Shown one piece after another: positions 25,196-33,769 of a DNA stretch of 49,595 nucleotides (its first letter is position 1; each line of letters opens with the position of its first letter). Source of the DNA: Brumimicrobium sp041655765 (lineage in GTDB: Bacteria; Bacteroidota; Bacteroidia; Flavobacteriales_D; Crocinitomicaceae); assembly GCA_041655765.1 (NCBI GenBank), contig JBBAEU010000018.1, positions 1 to 49,595 of the forward strand, written 5' to 3'. A program made the position numbers and the translations under genes. The notes beneath the pieces are model-generated. The model searched no databases, had not been told where the DNA came from, and saw only the letters and a program-made list of their open reading frames with translations.

Positions 25196-25753
25196 TTATA
25201 ATTTAACATCAACTTCACGTTTTTCATCTTCTTCTGCCTCGTAATAATCAAAATGCTGATACTTAAACATTCCTGCAAAGATAACCCCTGGAATACTTTC
25301 TCCATAAGTATTGTTAATTCTAACTGTTCCGTTATAGTAGCGTCTCGATCGTTCTAAATTCTCTTCAATTTGTGCCAATTGGTCTTGTAGATTAACGAAA
25401 TTTTGGTCAGCTTTTAACTCTGGATAAGCCTCCACCGTAACAAAGAAATTATTCAGTGAACGCTTCAGTTCTTTTTCTGCTTCAATTCGTCCATTGATAT
25501 CATCTTTTGGTAAATTTACTGCTTTGTTTCTTGCTTCAACAATGGCTTGGAATGTTGTTTTTTCGTAATCTGCATAAGCTTTAACGATATTTACAAGATT
25601 TGGAATTAAATCATGACGACGCTTTAAGGCAACATCAATATTGCTCCACGCATCTTTCACTACATTTTTATTCTTAACAAAACGATTGTAAATATTAACC
25701 AAGAATAGCACCAATGCTATGATGGCCAAAATGATGTATAAAGAGTTTCCCAT
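25196..25753 (-). CDS. lemA: LemA family protein
   Basis: 185 residues. One N-terminal membrane helix (about 4-22, LYIILAIIALVLFLVNIYN) and a helical bundle with the family blocks RRHDLIPNLVNIVKAYADYE and NLQDQLAQIEENLERSRRYYNG. LemA proteins are anchored with the bundle on the outside of the inner membrane. It is upstream of the DUF2207 gene on the same strand and probably forms an operon with it. Confidence 0.92.
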   Translation of the reverse strand: MGNSLYIILAIIALVLFLVNIYNRFVKNKNVVKDAWSNIDVALKRRHDLIPNLVNIVKAYADYEKTTFQAIVEARNKAVNLPKDDINGRIEAEKELKRSLNNFFVTVEAYPELKADQNFVNLQDQLAQIEENLERSRRYYNGTVRINNTYGESIPGVIFAGMFKYQHFDYYEAEEDEKREVDVKL

Positions 25754-25857
25754 ATTTTAAGTTATTTGGATTTTATTGCTAATGCTAATTTCATGTTAAA
25801 TTTAATTATTTTTAGAAGAATGAGGTCAAGAAATTATTAAAAAAGTAGCGTTTCAAT

Positions 25858-26091
25858 TTATTTACCTTCTGACTTCCTCTTAAACCATCGCATAATTGCA
25901 CCGTAGCCGATTCCTCCGACAGACCAGACGATTAAGTCAATGAGTTTTTGGGTAGGTGTATATTCTTCGTCCAAATAAGGTCTTATCACAAAAAGCATAA
26001 GTAGAAACATAAAAACGCCCCATATCAAACCAAATTTCCACCAATTATTTTCGCTAAACGGTTCAAATCGTTTCTTTTTATTTTCCGTCAT
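25858..26091 (-). CDS. Small membrane protein of unknown function
   Basis: 77 residues from ATG 26091. Two predicted membrane segments (about 20-41 and 53-68) with a charged loop between and a basic end (RWFKRKSEGK). It starts 3 bp after the pirin stop codon on the same strand, so it is probably co-transcribed with pirin. I do not recognise the family. The frame could also start one codon up at TTG 26094. Confidence 0.65.
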   Translation of the reverse strand: MTENKKKRFEPFSENNWWKFGLIWGVFMFLLMLFVIRPYLDEEYTPTQKLIDLIVWSVGGIGYGAIMRWFKRKSEGK

Positions 26092-26094
26092 CAA

Positions 26095-26994
26095 CTATTT
26101 TTTATGCTTTAAATTCTTAACTCTATCCGGATACGGAACAAATTCATCAGAATCGCCTGGAATTTTATCAAATTCTTGCCTTTTCCATTTTTCTCTTGCT
26201 TTGTCGAGTGTCTCTTGCGAAGAAGACACAAAGTTCCAATCGATATAACGTGTTTCAGGGAATGGCTCTCCCCCAAAAATATAAACAAGACTATTTTCTA
26301 GAATTGTAAAAGAACACAACGTACTATCTTTTGCAATTAACATGTTTCCAGCCTCAAACGTATTTCCCTCAGCTTCAATTCCGCCTTCAACAATGTACAA
26401 ACCAGATTCTCCAAAAAGTTGATCTCCGATATTTATGGTTTGTTTTGATTTGCTTCTTAATTCAATCATAAATAACTTACTATGAACAGGAACAGGAGAT
26501 TTTTTTCCTAAAACCTCTCCAGCAACCAAGGTTATTTCAACTTCTCCATCTTCCCATGTCGGGATATCTTTTTTCTCAATGTGATGAAATTCTGGTTCCA
26601 TTTGTTCCAATTCTTTAGGCAACGCAACCCAAATTTGTAATCCGTGCATCAACTTAGTAGAATCTCGAAGATAATCTGGCGTTCTTTCAGAATGAACAAC
26701 ACCTTTTCCAGCTGTCATCCAGTTTACTGCACCTGGAGAAATTTCAATTTCCGTACCTATTGAATCACGGTGCATGATATTTCCCTCAAACAAAAAAGTT
26801 AAAGTTGACAATCCGATATGTGGATGTGGTGCAACATCAAAATGTTCCCTTGCATTCATCTTTACAGGTCCCATGTGGTCAATAAAAATAAACGGTCCCA
26901 CCATTCTTTTTTGTCTAAAAGGCAATATTCTCCCCACTAAAAATCCGGCAATATCAGCTGCCCTTTCTTCGATTACTAAATTAATATTTGACAC
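26095..26994 (-). CDS. Pirin family protein
   Basis: 299 residues, a bicupin. The metal ligands are recognisable in the N-terminal cupin: H57 and H59 in VAPHPHIGL, H101 and E103 in VVHSERTP. Pirins bind iron; bacterial forms can act as quercetin dioxygenases or regulate metabolism, and the role here is open. The start is GTG at 26994, preceded by AAAAGG; no ATG is in frame nearby. A small membrane protein follows 3 bp downstream. Confidence 0.9.
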   Translation of the reverse strand: MSNINLVIEERAADIAGFLVGRILPFRQKRMVGPFIFIDHMGPVKMNAREHFDVAPHPHIGLSTLTFLFEGNIMHRDSIGTEIEISPGAVNWMTAGKGVVHSERTPDYLRDSTKLMHGLQIWVALPKELEQMEPEFHHIEKKDIPTWEDGEVEITLVAGEVLGKKSPVPVHSKLFMIELRSKSKQTINIGDQLFGESGLYIVEGGIEAEGNTFEAGNMLIAKDSTLCSFTILENSLVYIFGGEPFPETRYIDWNFVSSSQETLDKAREKWKRQEFDKIPGDSDEFVPYPDRVKNLKHKK

Positions 26995-27102
26995 CTTTTG
27001 CTGTTTTTTTATAATATTACAAAAATATAAATGAATTTAGTAAGATTCCATCGATTTATGTTAAAATAGTAACATATTTTTTCTACATTTATCAATTCAA
27101 TT

Positions 27103-27110
27103 TACATTTG
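27103..27110 (+). promoter_or_regulatory. -7 promoter element of the MazG-like gene
   Basis: TACATTTG matches TAnnTTTG, 11 nt before the ATG at 27122. Confidence 0.4.
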
Positions 27111-27121
27111 GAACAAGATAA

Positions 27122-27457
27122 ATGATGACGATAAATGAGTTACAACAAACAGTAGATGACTGGATTAAGGAAGTCGGGATTCGCTATTTCGATGAATTAA
27201 CAAACATGGCTATTCTCACCGAAGAAGTTGGAGAAGTTGCCAGAATCATTGCGCGTCGCTACGGAGAACAAAGTGAAAAAGAATCGGATAAAAATAAAGA
27301 TTTAGGAGATGAATTGGCAGATGTTTTGTTTGTATTGACTTGTATTGCTAATCAAACTGGAGTAAATTTGTCGGAAGCATTAAAAAAGAACTTGGAAAAG
27401 AAAACAAACCGTGACAAAACAAGGCATAAGGAAAATCCAAAATTAAATGACCTGTAA
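27122..27457 (+). CDS. MazG-like nucleotide pyrophosphohydrolase
   Basis: 111 residues. Single all-alpha NTP pyrophosphatase domain with the metal-binding motifs EExxE (E34, E35, E38 in LTEEVGEVA) and ExxD (E64, D67 in DELADVLF). It hydrolyses nucleoside triphosphates to monophosphates, probably clearing non-standard nucleotides; the short single-domain form is nearer to the YpjD/RS21-C6 group than to the double-domain MazG. Two adjacent ATG codons make the start uncertain by one residue. It stands alone, 80 bp before rfbA. Confidence 0.85.
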   Translation: MMTINELQQTVDDWIKEVGIRYFDELTNMAILTEEVGEVARIIARRYGEQSEKESDKNKDLGDELADVLFVLTCIANQTGVNLSEALKKNLEKKTNRDKTRHKENPKLNDL

Positions 27458-27537
27458 AACTAATTTTACTGAAAGATAACAAGTGCTACTCTTTTATTTA
27501 ATAGATTTTTCTAACTTCGTGCTTTTAAACTTATACC

Positions 27538-28410
27538 ATGAAAGGAATAATTTTAGCTGGAGGGTCAGGAACACGATTACACCCTCTAACCCATGTGGTT
27601 AGTAAACAACTTTTGCCTATCTACGATAAACCCATGATTTATTATCCGCTTTCTGTTTTAATGTTAGCAGGAATCAAAGAAATACTCATTATTTCAACAC
27701 CGCATGATCTGCCTAATTTTGAAAAACTTCTTGGAGATGGAAGTCAACTGGGAATTCAACTTTCTTATAAAGTTCAGCCCACTCCCGATGGGCTTGCACA
27801 AGCGTTTATCTTAGGAGAGGATTTTATCGGTAACGATTCTGTTTGCTTGGTTTTAGGAGATAATATTTTTTATGGTGCAGGACTACAAAATCAACTTAAA
27901 GAAGCAATCCACACAGTTGAAAATCATGGAAAAGCTGTTATTTTTGGAAATTATGTTTCCGACCCAAAAAGATATGGTGTCGCAGAATTTGATGAAAACA
28001 AAAATGTCATCAGTATTGAAGAAAAACCACTTAAACCAAAATCTAATTTTGCTGTTGTAGGTCTCTATTTTTATCCCAACTCTGTGGTAGATATTTCAAA
28101 AGAAGTAAAACCATCTGCCCGAGGCGAATTAGAAATCACCTCTGTAAATCAAACCTTTTTAGCAAAAGACCAACTAAAAATGCAACTTTTAGGAAGAGGT
28201 TATGCATGGTTAGACACTGGCACGCATGAGGCTTTATCAGAAGCTACAGAATTTGTGAAAGCCGTTGAAAAAAGAACAGGACTGAAAATTGCTTGTTTGG
28301 AAGAGATTGCACTAAATTCTGGCTGGATTTCAAAAAATAAAGTGAAAAGTCAAATCGAAGGAATGAAAGGTGATTATTATGATTATTTAAAGAAGATTAT
28401 TGAAGATTAA
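27538..28410 (+). CDS. rfbA: Glucose-1-phosphate thymidylyltransferase
   Basis: 290 residues. Makes dTDP-glucose from dTTP and glucose-1-phosphate, first step towards dTDP-rhamnose and other deoxysugars. The nucleotide-binding signature GGSGTRLHPLT is at 8-18, followed by SKQLLPIYDKPMIYYPLS, and VLGDNIFYG near residue 108. Full family length. The other rfb genes (rfbB, C, D) are not in this window, so the pathway is split or lies elsewhere. MATE follows 59 bp downstream. Confidence 0.95.
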   Translation: MKGIILAGGSGTRLHPLTHVVSKQLLPIYDKPMIYYPLSVLMLAGIKEILIISTPHDLPNFEKLLGDGSQLGIQLSYKVQPTPDGLAQAFILGEDFIGNDSVCLVLGDNIFYGAGLQNQLKEAIHTVENHGKAVIFGNYVSDPKRYGVAEFDENKNVISIEEKPLKPKSNFAVVGLYFYPNSVVDISKEVKPSARGELEITSVNQTFLAKDQLKMQLLGRGYAWLDTGTHEALSEATEFVKAVEKRTGLKIACLEEIALNSGWISKNKVKSQIEGMKGDYYDYLKKIIED

Positions 28411-28469
28411 GTAATTTATCGCCATTTTTTCAATCAAGTCATTATCTTCGCTCCCTGATAAAAATTTGC

Positions 28470-29801
28470 ATGCGGTTATCTATTTCTTATTCCCAAATTT
28501 TAAAAATTGCGTTCCCAATAATGCTGGGAACATTTGTACAGTCCGTCGTAATGATAACCGATGCTGCTTTTCTAAGTAGATACAGTACTTTAAGCTTTGA
28601 TGCCAGTGGAAATGGAGGATTAATCTACGTTACCTTATTTATGGGATTAATTGGATTTGGCGATGCCGCTCAAATTATTATGGCACGAAGAATAGGACAG
28701 AATAAAACAGAACAAATCAATCGAATTATTCAGTCTGCTATTCTTGTGATTTTATCAGTAGCACTGCTATTCTTTCTCTTTACACAAACACTGCTTAGTG
28801 ATTTTATTCTAAATTTTTCAAAAAGTAGCGAATTAGCCTTAGAGCAAATTGATTATTTGTCTATTCGGTCGTTGGGTTTTTTCTTCGCACTTTTTATGAT
28901 TGTGCTGAATAGTTTTTTCCTTTCAATAGGAAAAACATGGATTATAATGATTGGCAGTGCAGTCTTTGCTGTTTCCAATATCATACTCGATTATCTACTT
29001 ATATTTGGTTTTGGTAGTGTTGAACCAATGGGAATTAAAGGAGCCGCTTTGGCATCAGTTCTTTCTGAAGGAATAGCATCTTTGACTCTTATCACTATCC
29101 TATTTCGCTCCAAAGAAAGAATTAAATATCAAATATTTTTACGGCTTGAGATAAAATTTGAAATCATAAAAAATCTTTTAAGAATCGGAAGTCCTTTGGT
29201 GTTCCAAGGAATGATTGCTTTAAGCTCATGGACGTTGTTTTTTATTTTTATAGAACAAATGGGACTGCACAATCTCACTGTTTCACAGAATGTCAGGTTT
29301 GTATATTTCTTAGCCTTTGTTCCTATATTCGGATTTGCTGCGACCACTAAAACTTATGTTGCCCAATATATGGATTATACAGAATCAAATATAATCCCCA
29401 AGATTATTAAACGCATTCAACTGCTGTCGTTTTTGTTTTTACTACTTATTTTCCATGGCGCACTTTTATATCCAGAAAAATTAATTCAAATCATCAATCC
29501 AGAAACTGCTTATCTTACGGACAGTGCGTTTATATTGAGAATAATGTTCGGTTCAATCCTCATATATGGTTTGTCTTCTCCCCTATTCCACTCTATCAGT
29601 GGCTCAGGCAACACACGAATTTCGTTAGCAATAGAAACTTTGTGTACCATTTTTTATGTTGTTTATTCATACTTAACGATTAAAGTATGGGGTTGGAATA
29701 TCACTGCCGTTTGGTCGGTAGAATACCTTTACTTTAGTATGATGGGGCTTTTATCATTAACATATTTGAAATTCTCCAGCTGGAGAAAAAAAGTCTATTA
29801 A
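28470..29801 (+). CDS. MATE family efflux transporter
   Basis: 443 residues with about twelve hydrophobic segments in two similar halves, the MATE pattern. The first helix carries the typical block IAFPIMLGTFVQSVVMITDAAFLS, and the second half repeats it as LLRIGSPLVFQGMIALSSW. MATE proteins expel cationic drugs or metabolites using Na+ or H+ gradients; the substrate here is unknown. It follows rfbA by 59 bp, with TATCTTCG at 28443-28450 as a possible -7 element. Confidence 0.88.
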   Translation: MRLSISYSQILKIAFPIMLGTFVQSVVMITDAAFLSRYSTLSFDASGNGGLIYVTLFMGLIGFGDAAQIIMARRIGQNKTEQINRIIQSAILVILSVALLFFLFTQTLLSDFILNFSKSSELALEQIDYLSIRSLGFFFALFMIVLNSFFLSIGKTWIIMIGSAVFAVSNIILDYLLIFGFGSVEPMGIKGAALASVLSEGIASLTLITILFRSKERIKYQIFLRLEIKFEIIKNLLRIGSPLVFQGMIALSSWTLFFIFIEQMGLHNLTVSQNVRFVYFLAFVPIFGFAATTKTYVAQYMDYTESNIIPKIIKRIQLLSFLFLLLIFHGALLYPEKLIQIINPETAYLTDSAFILRIMFGSILIYGLSSPLFHSISGSGNTRISLAIETLCTIFYVVYSYLTIKVWGWNITAVWSVEYLYFSMMGLLSLTYLKFSSWRKKVY

Positions 29802-29834
29802 CCTGCTTTATTCCCAATTTAATATTCATTCCAT

Positions 29835-29842
29835 TATCTTTG
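29835..29842 (+). promoter_or_regulatory. -7 promoter element of fmt
   Basis: TATCTTTG (TAnnTTTG), 13 nt before the ATG at 29856. Confidence 0.45.
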
Positions 29843-29855
29843 CAAAAAAAGAAAT

Positions 29856-30818
29856 ATGGTGAAGGCTAAAAAAGATTTGAGCATTGTTTTTATGGGAACT
29901 CCAAAATTTGCAACAACAATTTTGGAGAGAATCATTCAAGAAGAATATAACATTAAAGCTGTTATAACTGCACCTGACCGACCAGCGGGAAGAGGACAAA
30001 AATTGTCTGAGAGTGATGTTAAAAAATGTGCGAAACAAAATAACATAGAAGTTCTTCAACCCACAAATCTAAAAGATGAGCAGTTTATTGAGGGACTCCA
30101 ATCGTATCAAGCCGATTTATTTGTTGTAGTTGCTTTTAGAATGTTACCCGAAGCTGTTTGGAGAATGCCTGCTCTCGGCACATTTAATCTTCATGGTTCT
30201 TTGCTTCCACAATACAGAGGTGCTGCTCCAATAAACTGGGCAGTAATAAATGGAGAAACAAAAACAGGCGTAACAACATTTTTTATAGATGAGAAAATAG
30301 ATACAGGTGAAATCATTTTGAACCGGGAAATGGAAATAGGTGAAAACGAAACCGCAGGAGAAGTCCACGACAGAATGATGCTTTTAGGTGCAGATGTAGT
30401 TATAGAAACCATCGAATTGATTAGAAAAGGCATTGCACAAGCACAACCGCAACCCAAAGGAACACATAAACCAGCTCCAAAAATCTTTAAACAAGATTGT
30501 TTAGTGGATTTCACTCTATCAATTGAAGATATCCATAATTTTATTCGCGGTTTATCTCCGTATCCGACAGCATGGATAAAGTTAAAGATGAAAGAAAATG
30601 ACCAAACTAAAACCATGAAGATTTTTAAAACAAGCATACTTAATAAAGAGAAGAACGATAAAATTTTTCTTGAAAACAGAAATGGAGAGTTCTTATTGAA
30701 CCTATTAGACGGAACAATTTCACTTCACAATGTTCAGTTAGAAGGTAAAAAGAGATTAAAAAGTCAGGATTTTCTACTGGGTTTTTCTCCTAATGAGTGG
30801 AGCATAATTATAGATTAG
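29856..30818 (+). CDS. fmt: Methionyl-tRNA formyltransferase
   Basis: 320 residues. Formylates initiator Met-tRNA with 10-formyl-tetrahydrofolate. The N-terminal hydrolase-like domain (8-190) has MGTPKFA near the start and the catalytic triad equivalents N111, H113 (NLHGSLLPQYRGAAP) and D149 (EKIDTGEI). The C-terminal tRNA-binding domain is at about 210-315. Length and motifs are complete. It is transcribed alone from a TATCTTTG promoter element. Confidence 0.95.
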   Translation: MVKAKKDLSIVFMGTPKFATTILERIIQEEYNIKAVITAPDRPAGRGQKLSESDVKKCAKQNNIEVLQPTNLKDEQFIEGLQSYQADLFVVVAFRMLPEAVWRMPALGTFNLHGSLLPQYRGAAPINWAVINGETKTGVTTFFIDEKIDTGEIILNREMEIGENETAGEVHDRMMLLGADVVIETIELIRKGIAQAQPQPKGTHKPAPKIFKQDCLVDFTLSIEDIHNFIRGLSPYPTAWIKLKMKENDQTKTMKIFKTSILNKEKNDKIFLENRNGEFLLNLLDGTISLHNVQLEGKKRLKSQDFLLGFSPNEWSIIID

Positions 30819-30969
30819 TCTTTCAATTTTGGTCATTTTTCTATACTTTTTTATAAGATTTTATGGTTTCAAATAGACAAAGCACCTTCGAAAAACTCCT
30901 CAAACTCATAGGTTTATTAACATTTACAGGCTTTTTTCAACAAAAAAACGTTTTTTTTTACTAAAACAG

Positions 30970-30999
30970 TTGCAAGTGGTATATATTACTATATATTTG
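30970..30999 (+). promoter_or_regulatory. Promoter of the HU gene
   Basis: TTG at 30970-30972 and TATATTTG at 30992-30999 are separated by 19 nt, a textbook Bacteroidota promoter (TTG, 17-23 nt, TAnnTTTG). The ATG is 37 nt further on. Confidence 0.7.
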
Positions 31000-31036
31000 T
31001 CGTAGTAATATTTTTTAACAAACAAAAACCATAACT

Positions 31037-31312
31037 ATGAACAAAGCAGAATTAATTGACGCTATGGCAAAAGAATCTGGTTTAACAAAAGCAGATTCTA
31101 AAAGAGCATTAGACGCTCTTTTAAACACAACAACTAAAGCTTTAAAAAAAGGCGATCGTCTTTCTTTAATCGGATTTGGAACATTCTCTGTTTCTAAGCG
31201 TGCAGCTAGAACTGGAAGAAACCCAAGAACTGGGAAAGAAATCAAAATCGCAGCAAAAAATGTTGTTAAGTTCAAGCCAGGTGCTAATTTAGCAGCATCT
31301 GTGAACAAATAA
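31037..31312 (+). CDS. hup: HU family DNA-binding protein
   Basis: 91 residues. Nucleoid protein that binds and bends DNA as a dimer. Helical N-terminus (MNKAELIDAMAKESGLTKAD) and the beta-arm with the HU signature GFGTFSVSKRAARTGRNPRTG at about 55-75. The gene is a single unit with a consensus promoter and a strong terminator at 31334-31356, as expected for an abundant protein. Confidence 0.95.
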   Translation: MNKAELIDAMAKESGLTKADSKRALDALLNTTTKALKKGDRLSLIGFGTFSVSKRAARTGRNPRTGKEIKIAAKNVVKFKPGANLAASVNK

Positions 31313-31333
31313 TTAAGTTCAGAACTTTTAAAA

Positions 31334-31356
31334 GGGAGCAGTTGCTCCCTTTTTTT
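31334..31356 (+). terminator. Intrinsic terminator after HU
   Basis: GGGAGC loop AGTT GCTCCC, 6 pairs extendable to 7, followed by seven T. It ends 4 bp before the trmH start codon. Confidence 0.9.
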
Positions 31357-31360
31357 ATTT

Positions 31361-32053
31361 ATGGTAGAAAAAGACATAGAAATAAAGCTGTTACAGGCAC
31401 TCTATCAAATTATTACTCCTGAAAAAGTAGAGAAATTTGAACGGATTGCTGCTGAAAGAACACGTTATATAACCATAGCGGTCGAAAACATTTTCCAAGA
31501 ACACAACGCAAGTGCAGTTATCAGAAGTTGTGATTGTTTTGGCATTCAAGATGTACATATTATTGAAAAAAACAATAGATTCACGCTAAACAGAGACATT
31601 GCATTGGGCGCTGGTCAATGGATTAATCATTATCATTATACAGACCCACTCTTTCCTACTGCTAAATGTATCCAAGAACTGAAGAATCAAGGTTATAAAA
31701 TTGCAGCTACAACACCGCATACAGACGCATTTACGATTAACGATGTTCCAATCGACCGACCATTGGCAATACTTTTCGGGACAGAGCAAACAGGACTTTC
31801 TGAAAAGGCATTAGAAATGGCAGATTATTATGTAAAAATCCCCATGGTTGGATTTACCGAAAGTTTTAACATCTCTGTTTCTGCGGCGTTAACAATGAAC
31901 ACGATACGCACAAGACTTGAATCACAAACTGAGTTTGATTGGAAGCTCACCGAAGAACAACAAACACAACTAAAAATTGAGTGGTGTAAAAATGTTATCC
32001 GAAATCCTGATGCTGTCATCAATGGACTTATTAAAAGAATTAAAGAGGTATAG
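31361..32053 (+). CDS. trmH: TrmH family tRNA 2'-O-methyltransferase (likely Gm18)
   Basis: 230 residues. SPOUT-fold methyltransferase. Motif 1 is in NASAVIRSCDCFGIQDVHII, motif 2 in LAILFGTEQTGLS, and motif 3 in VKIPMVGFTESFNISVSAA, all in the SpoU order. The C-terminal helical extension fits TrmH, which methylates G18 of tRNA, better than the shorter TrmL. The start is directly behind the HU terminator, so it is either expressed by read-through or from a promoter overlapping the HU 3' end. Confidence 0.88.
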   Translation: MVEKDIEIKLLQALYQIITPEKVEKFERIAAERTRYITIAVENIFQEHNASAVIRSCDCFGIQDVHIIEKNNRFTLNRDIALGAGQWINHYHYTDPLFPTAKCIQELKNQGYKIAATTPHTDAFTINDVPIDRPLAILFGTEQTGLSEKALEMADYYVKIPMVGFTESFNISVSAALTMNTIRTRLESQTEFDWKLTEEQQTQLKIEWCKNVIRNPDAVINGLIKRIKEV

Positions 32054-32279
32054 TTAATCGTAGTTTACAAGCGGAAACAGCATAGATAATTTTAGGAAGA
32101 CTACTTTGAGCTAGGCACCCAAATAAAACACCACTAACCCTAAAAAACACCCTTTCAATCCAGTTTTTCCAGACCTTTTCTATTTAATTGGAAGTTATTT
32201 TTCATGAAAATCGCTTTTTTATTCTAAAACTTTCCTATTTTTATCGAAATACTAATTTTAAACCAAATATTTTATATCT

Positions 32280-32603
32280 ATGGGAAAAGGTGATGTTAAA
32301 ACAAGAAGAGGTAAAATAGCTAGAGGCTCTTACGGAAATACAAGAAAAAGAAAAAAAACTAAAACAACGGTTGTTCCTAAGAAAAAAGCAGTAAAGAAAG
32401 AGGAGAAAAAAGAAACAAAAAAAACAACGACAGCTAAAAAAACAACTGCGAAAACTGCTACAAAAACGTCAGTTAAAAAAACCGTTGCAAAACCGACAGC
32501 TAAAAAGACAACAACCAAGAAAGCAACTGTAGATAAGCCAGCGGCCAAAAAAAAGACTACAACTACCAAGAAAAAAGCCGATAAAAAAGCAGATGATAAG
32601 TAA
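32280..32603 (+). CDS. 30S ribosomal protein THX with a long lysine/threonine-rich tail
   Basis: 107 residues. Residues 1-26 (MGKGDVKTRRGKIARGSYGN then TRKRKK) are a recognisable bTHX (Thx/S31), a small basic peptide that fills a cavity in the 30S head. Thx proteins are normally a few tens of residues. Here residues 27-107 add a tail of KTTAKK, KKTVAKPTAKK and TTTKK units with almost only Lys, Thr, Ala and Val, like the tails of bacterial histone-H1-like proteins. No in-frame stop interrupts it and a terminator follows 10 bp after the stop. The tail could bind rRNA or DNA; function unknown. Confidence 0.82.
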   Translation: MGKGDVKTRRGKIARGSYGNTRKRKKTKTTVVPKKKAVKKEEKKETKKTTTAKKTTAKTATKTSVKKTVAKPTAKKTTTKKATVDKPAAKKKTTTTKKKADKKADDK

Positions 32604-32612
32604 AATAAAGAG

Positions 32613-32634
32613 CCGACCAAGCGTCGGTTTTTTT
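32613..32634 (+). terminator. Intrinsic terminator after THX
   Basis: CCGAC, loop CAAGC, GTCGG and then seven T. Confidence 0.8.
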
Positions 32635-32702
32635 CAATTTTATTTTTAATAAATAGGTGGTTTTTGGAAAGAATTTTTAGCACCTTTGTAAAAACAAAAG
32701 TT

Positions 32703-33752
32703 ATGAAATATAATTTTGGAGCAGGTCCATGCATTTTACCCCAAGAGGTATTTAAAGAAGCCGCAGAAGCAGTACTTGATTTTAACGGGCTTTCTATTTT
32801 AGAAATTTCACATAGAAGCAAAGACTTTATAAAAGTTTTTGAAGAAACGAGAAACAATGTTAAAAAAGCTCTAAACATTCCAGATGGATATACCGTTCTT
32901 TTCTTACAAGGTGGCGCAAGTTTAGGATTTTTAATCGCTGCTATGAACATGGCAGGGAAGCATAAAAAAGCTGCATACATCAACACTGGAACTTGGTCAA
33001 CATTGGCCATGAAAGAAGCCCAAAATGCTGGATTAGAAGTTGTGGAAGTTGCATCGTCAAAAGATAAAGATTTTACATATATCCCAACAAAATTTACAGT
33101 ACCTGAAGACGTAGATTATCTGCATTATACTTCAAATAATACAATCAGAGGAACACAGTTTCATTTTATTCCAGAAACAACCGTTCCTTTGGTATGCGAT
33201 ATGTCTTCTGATATTTTTTCAAGACCCATTGATGTTTCAAAATTTGATCTAATTTATGCCGGGGCACAAAAGAATTTAGGTCCCGCAGGTGCAACATTAT
33301 TTATCGTTAAAGATAGCGTTTTTGGTAGATCTTCAATGCCTATACCTACTTATCTTGATTTAAAAACACACAAGGATAAAGACGGATTATTTAATACGCC
33401 TTCCGTTTTTTCAATCTTTACTGCCAACCTTAATTTGAGACATTTGTTGAGTATCGGAGGACCAGAAAAAATGAAGATTATCAACCAAGAAAAAGCTGAT
33501 TTACTTTACAACGAAATCGATACGAATCCTAATTTCAGAGGTATCGTAGAAAAAGAATCACGCTCTTTAATGAATGTTGTGTTTTCTCTTACAGACGAAA
33601 CAAAAAAAGAACGATTCAATCAACTTTGTGATGAAGCAGGAATCATTGGATATAAAGGTCACCGCTCTGTTGGGGGATACAGATTGTCTTTATACAATGC
33701 TTTACCACTTTCGAGCGTAAAAGTAGTGGTTGACCTCATGAAGTCCCTATAA
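32703..33752 (+). CDS. serC: Phosphoserine aminotransferase
   Basis: 349 residues from ATG 32703. PLP enzyme converting 3-phosphohydroxypyruvate to phosphoserine. Starts with the canonical MKYNFGAGPC; the PLP lysine is K190 in YAGAQKNLGPAG; the C-terminus has GYKGHRSVGGYRLSLYNA. The frame extends up to a TTG at 32664 but the family start is clear. Upstream, CACCTTTG (32681-32688) preceded by TTTTTGG is a plausible promoter. It is followed after 17 bp by serA, giving a two-gene serine operon. Confidence 0.95.
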   Translation: MKYNFGAGPCILPQEVFKEAAEAVLDFNGLSILEISHRSKDFIKVFEETRNNVKKALNIPDGYTVLFLQGGASLGFLIAAMNMAGKHKKAAYINTGTWSTLAMKEAQNAGLEVVEVASSKDKDFTYIPTKFTVPEDVDYLHYTSNNTIRGTQFHFIPETTVPLVCDMSSDIFSRPIDVSKFDLIYAGAQKNLGPAGATLFIVKDSVFGRSSMPIPTYLDLKTHKDKDGLFNTPSVFSIFTANLNLRHLLSIGGPEKMKIINQEKADLLYNEIDTNPNFRGIVEKESRSLMNVVFSLTDETKKERFNQLCDEAGIIGYKGHRSVGGYRLSLYNALPLSSVKVVVDLMKSL

Positions 33753-33769
33753 AATATACAAAAATTCAA

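Noticed and set aside
30144..30637. Two reverse frames of 74 and 148 residues inside fmt
   Set aside because: They are shadows of the formyltransferase catalytic domain.
32330..33010. 226-residue open frame on the reverse strand across THX and serC
   Set aside because: It is the complement of the lysine/threonine repeats, giving Val/Phe/Leu runs by base composition, and it crosses two well-supported genes and a terminator.
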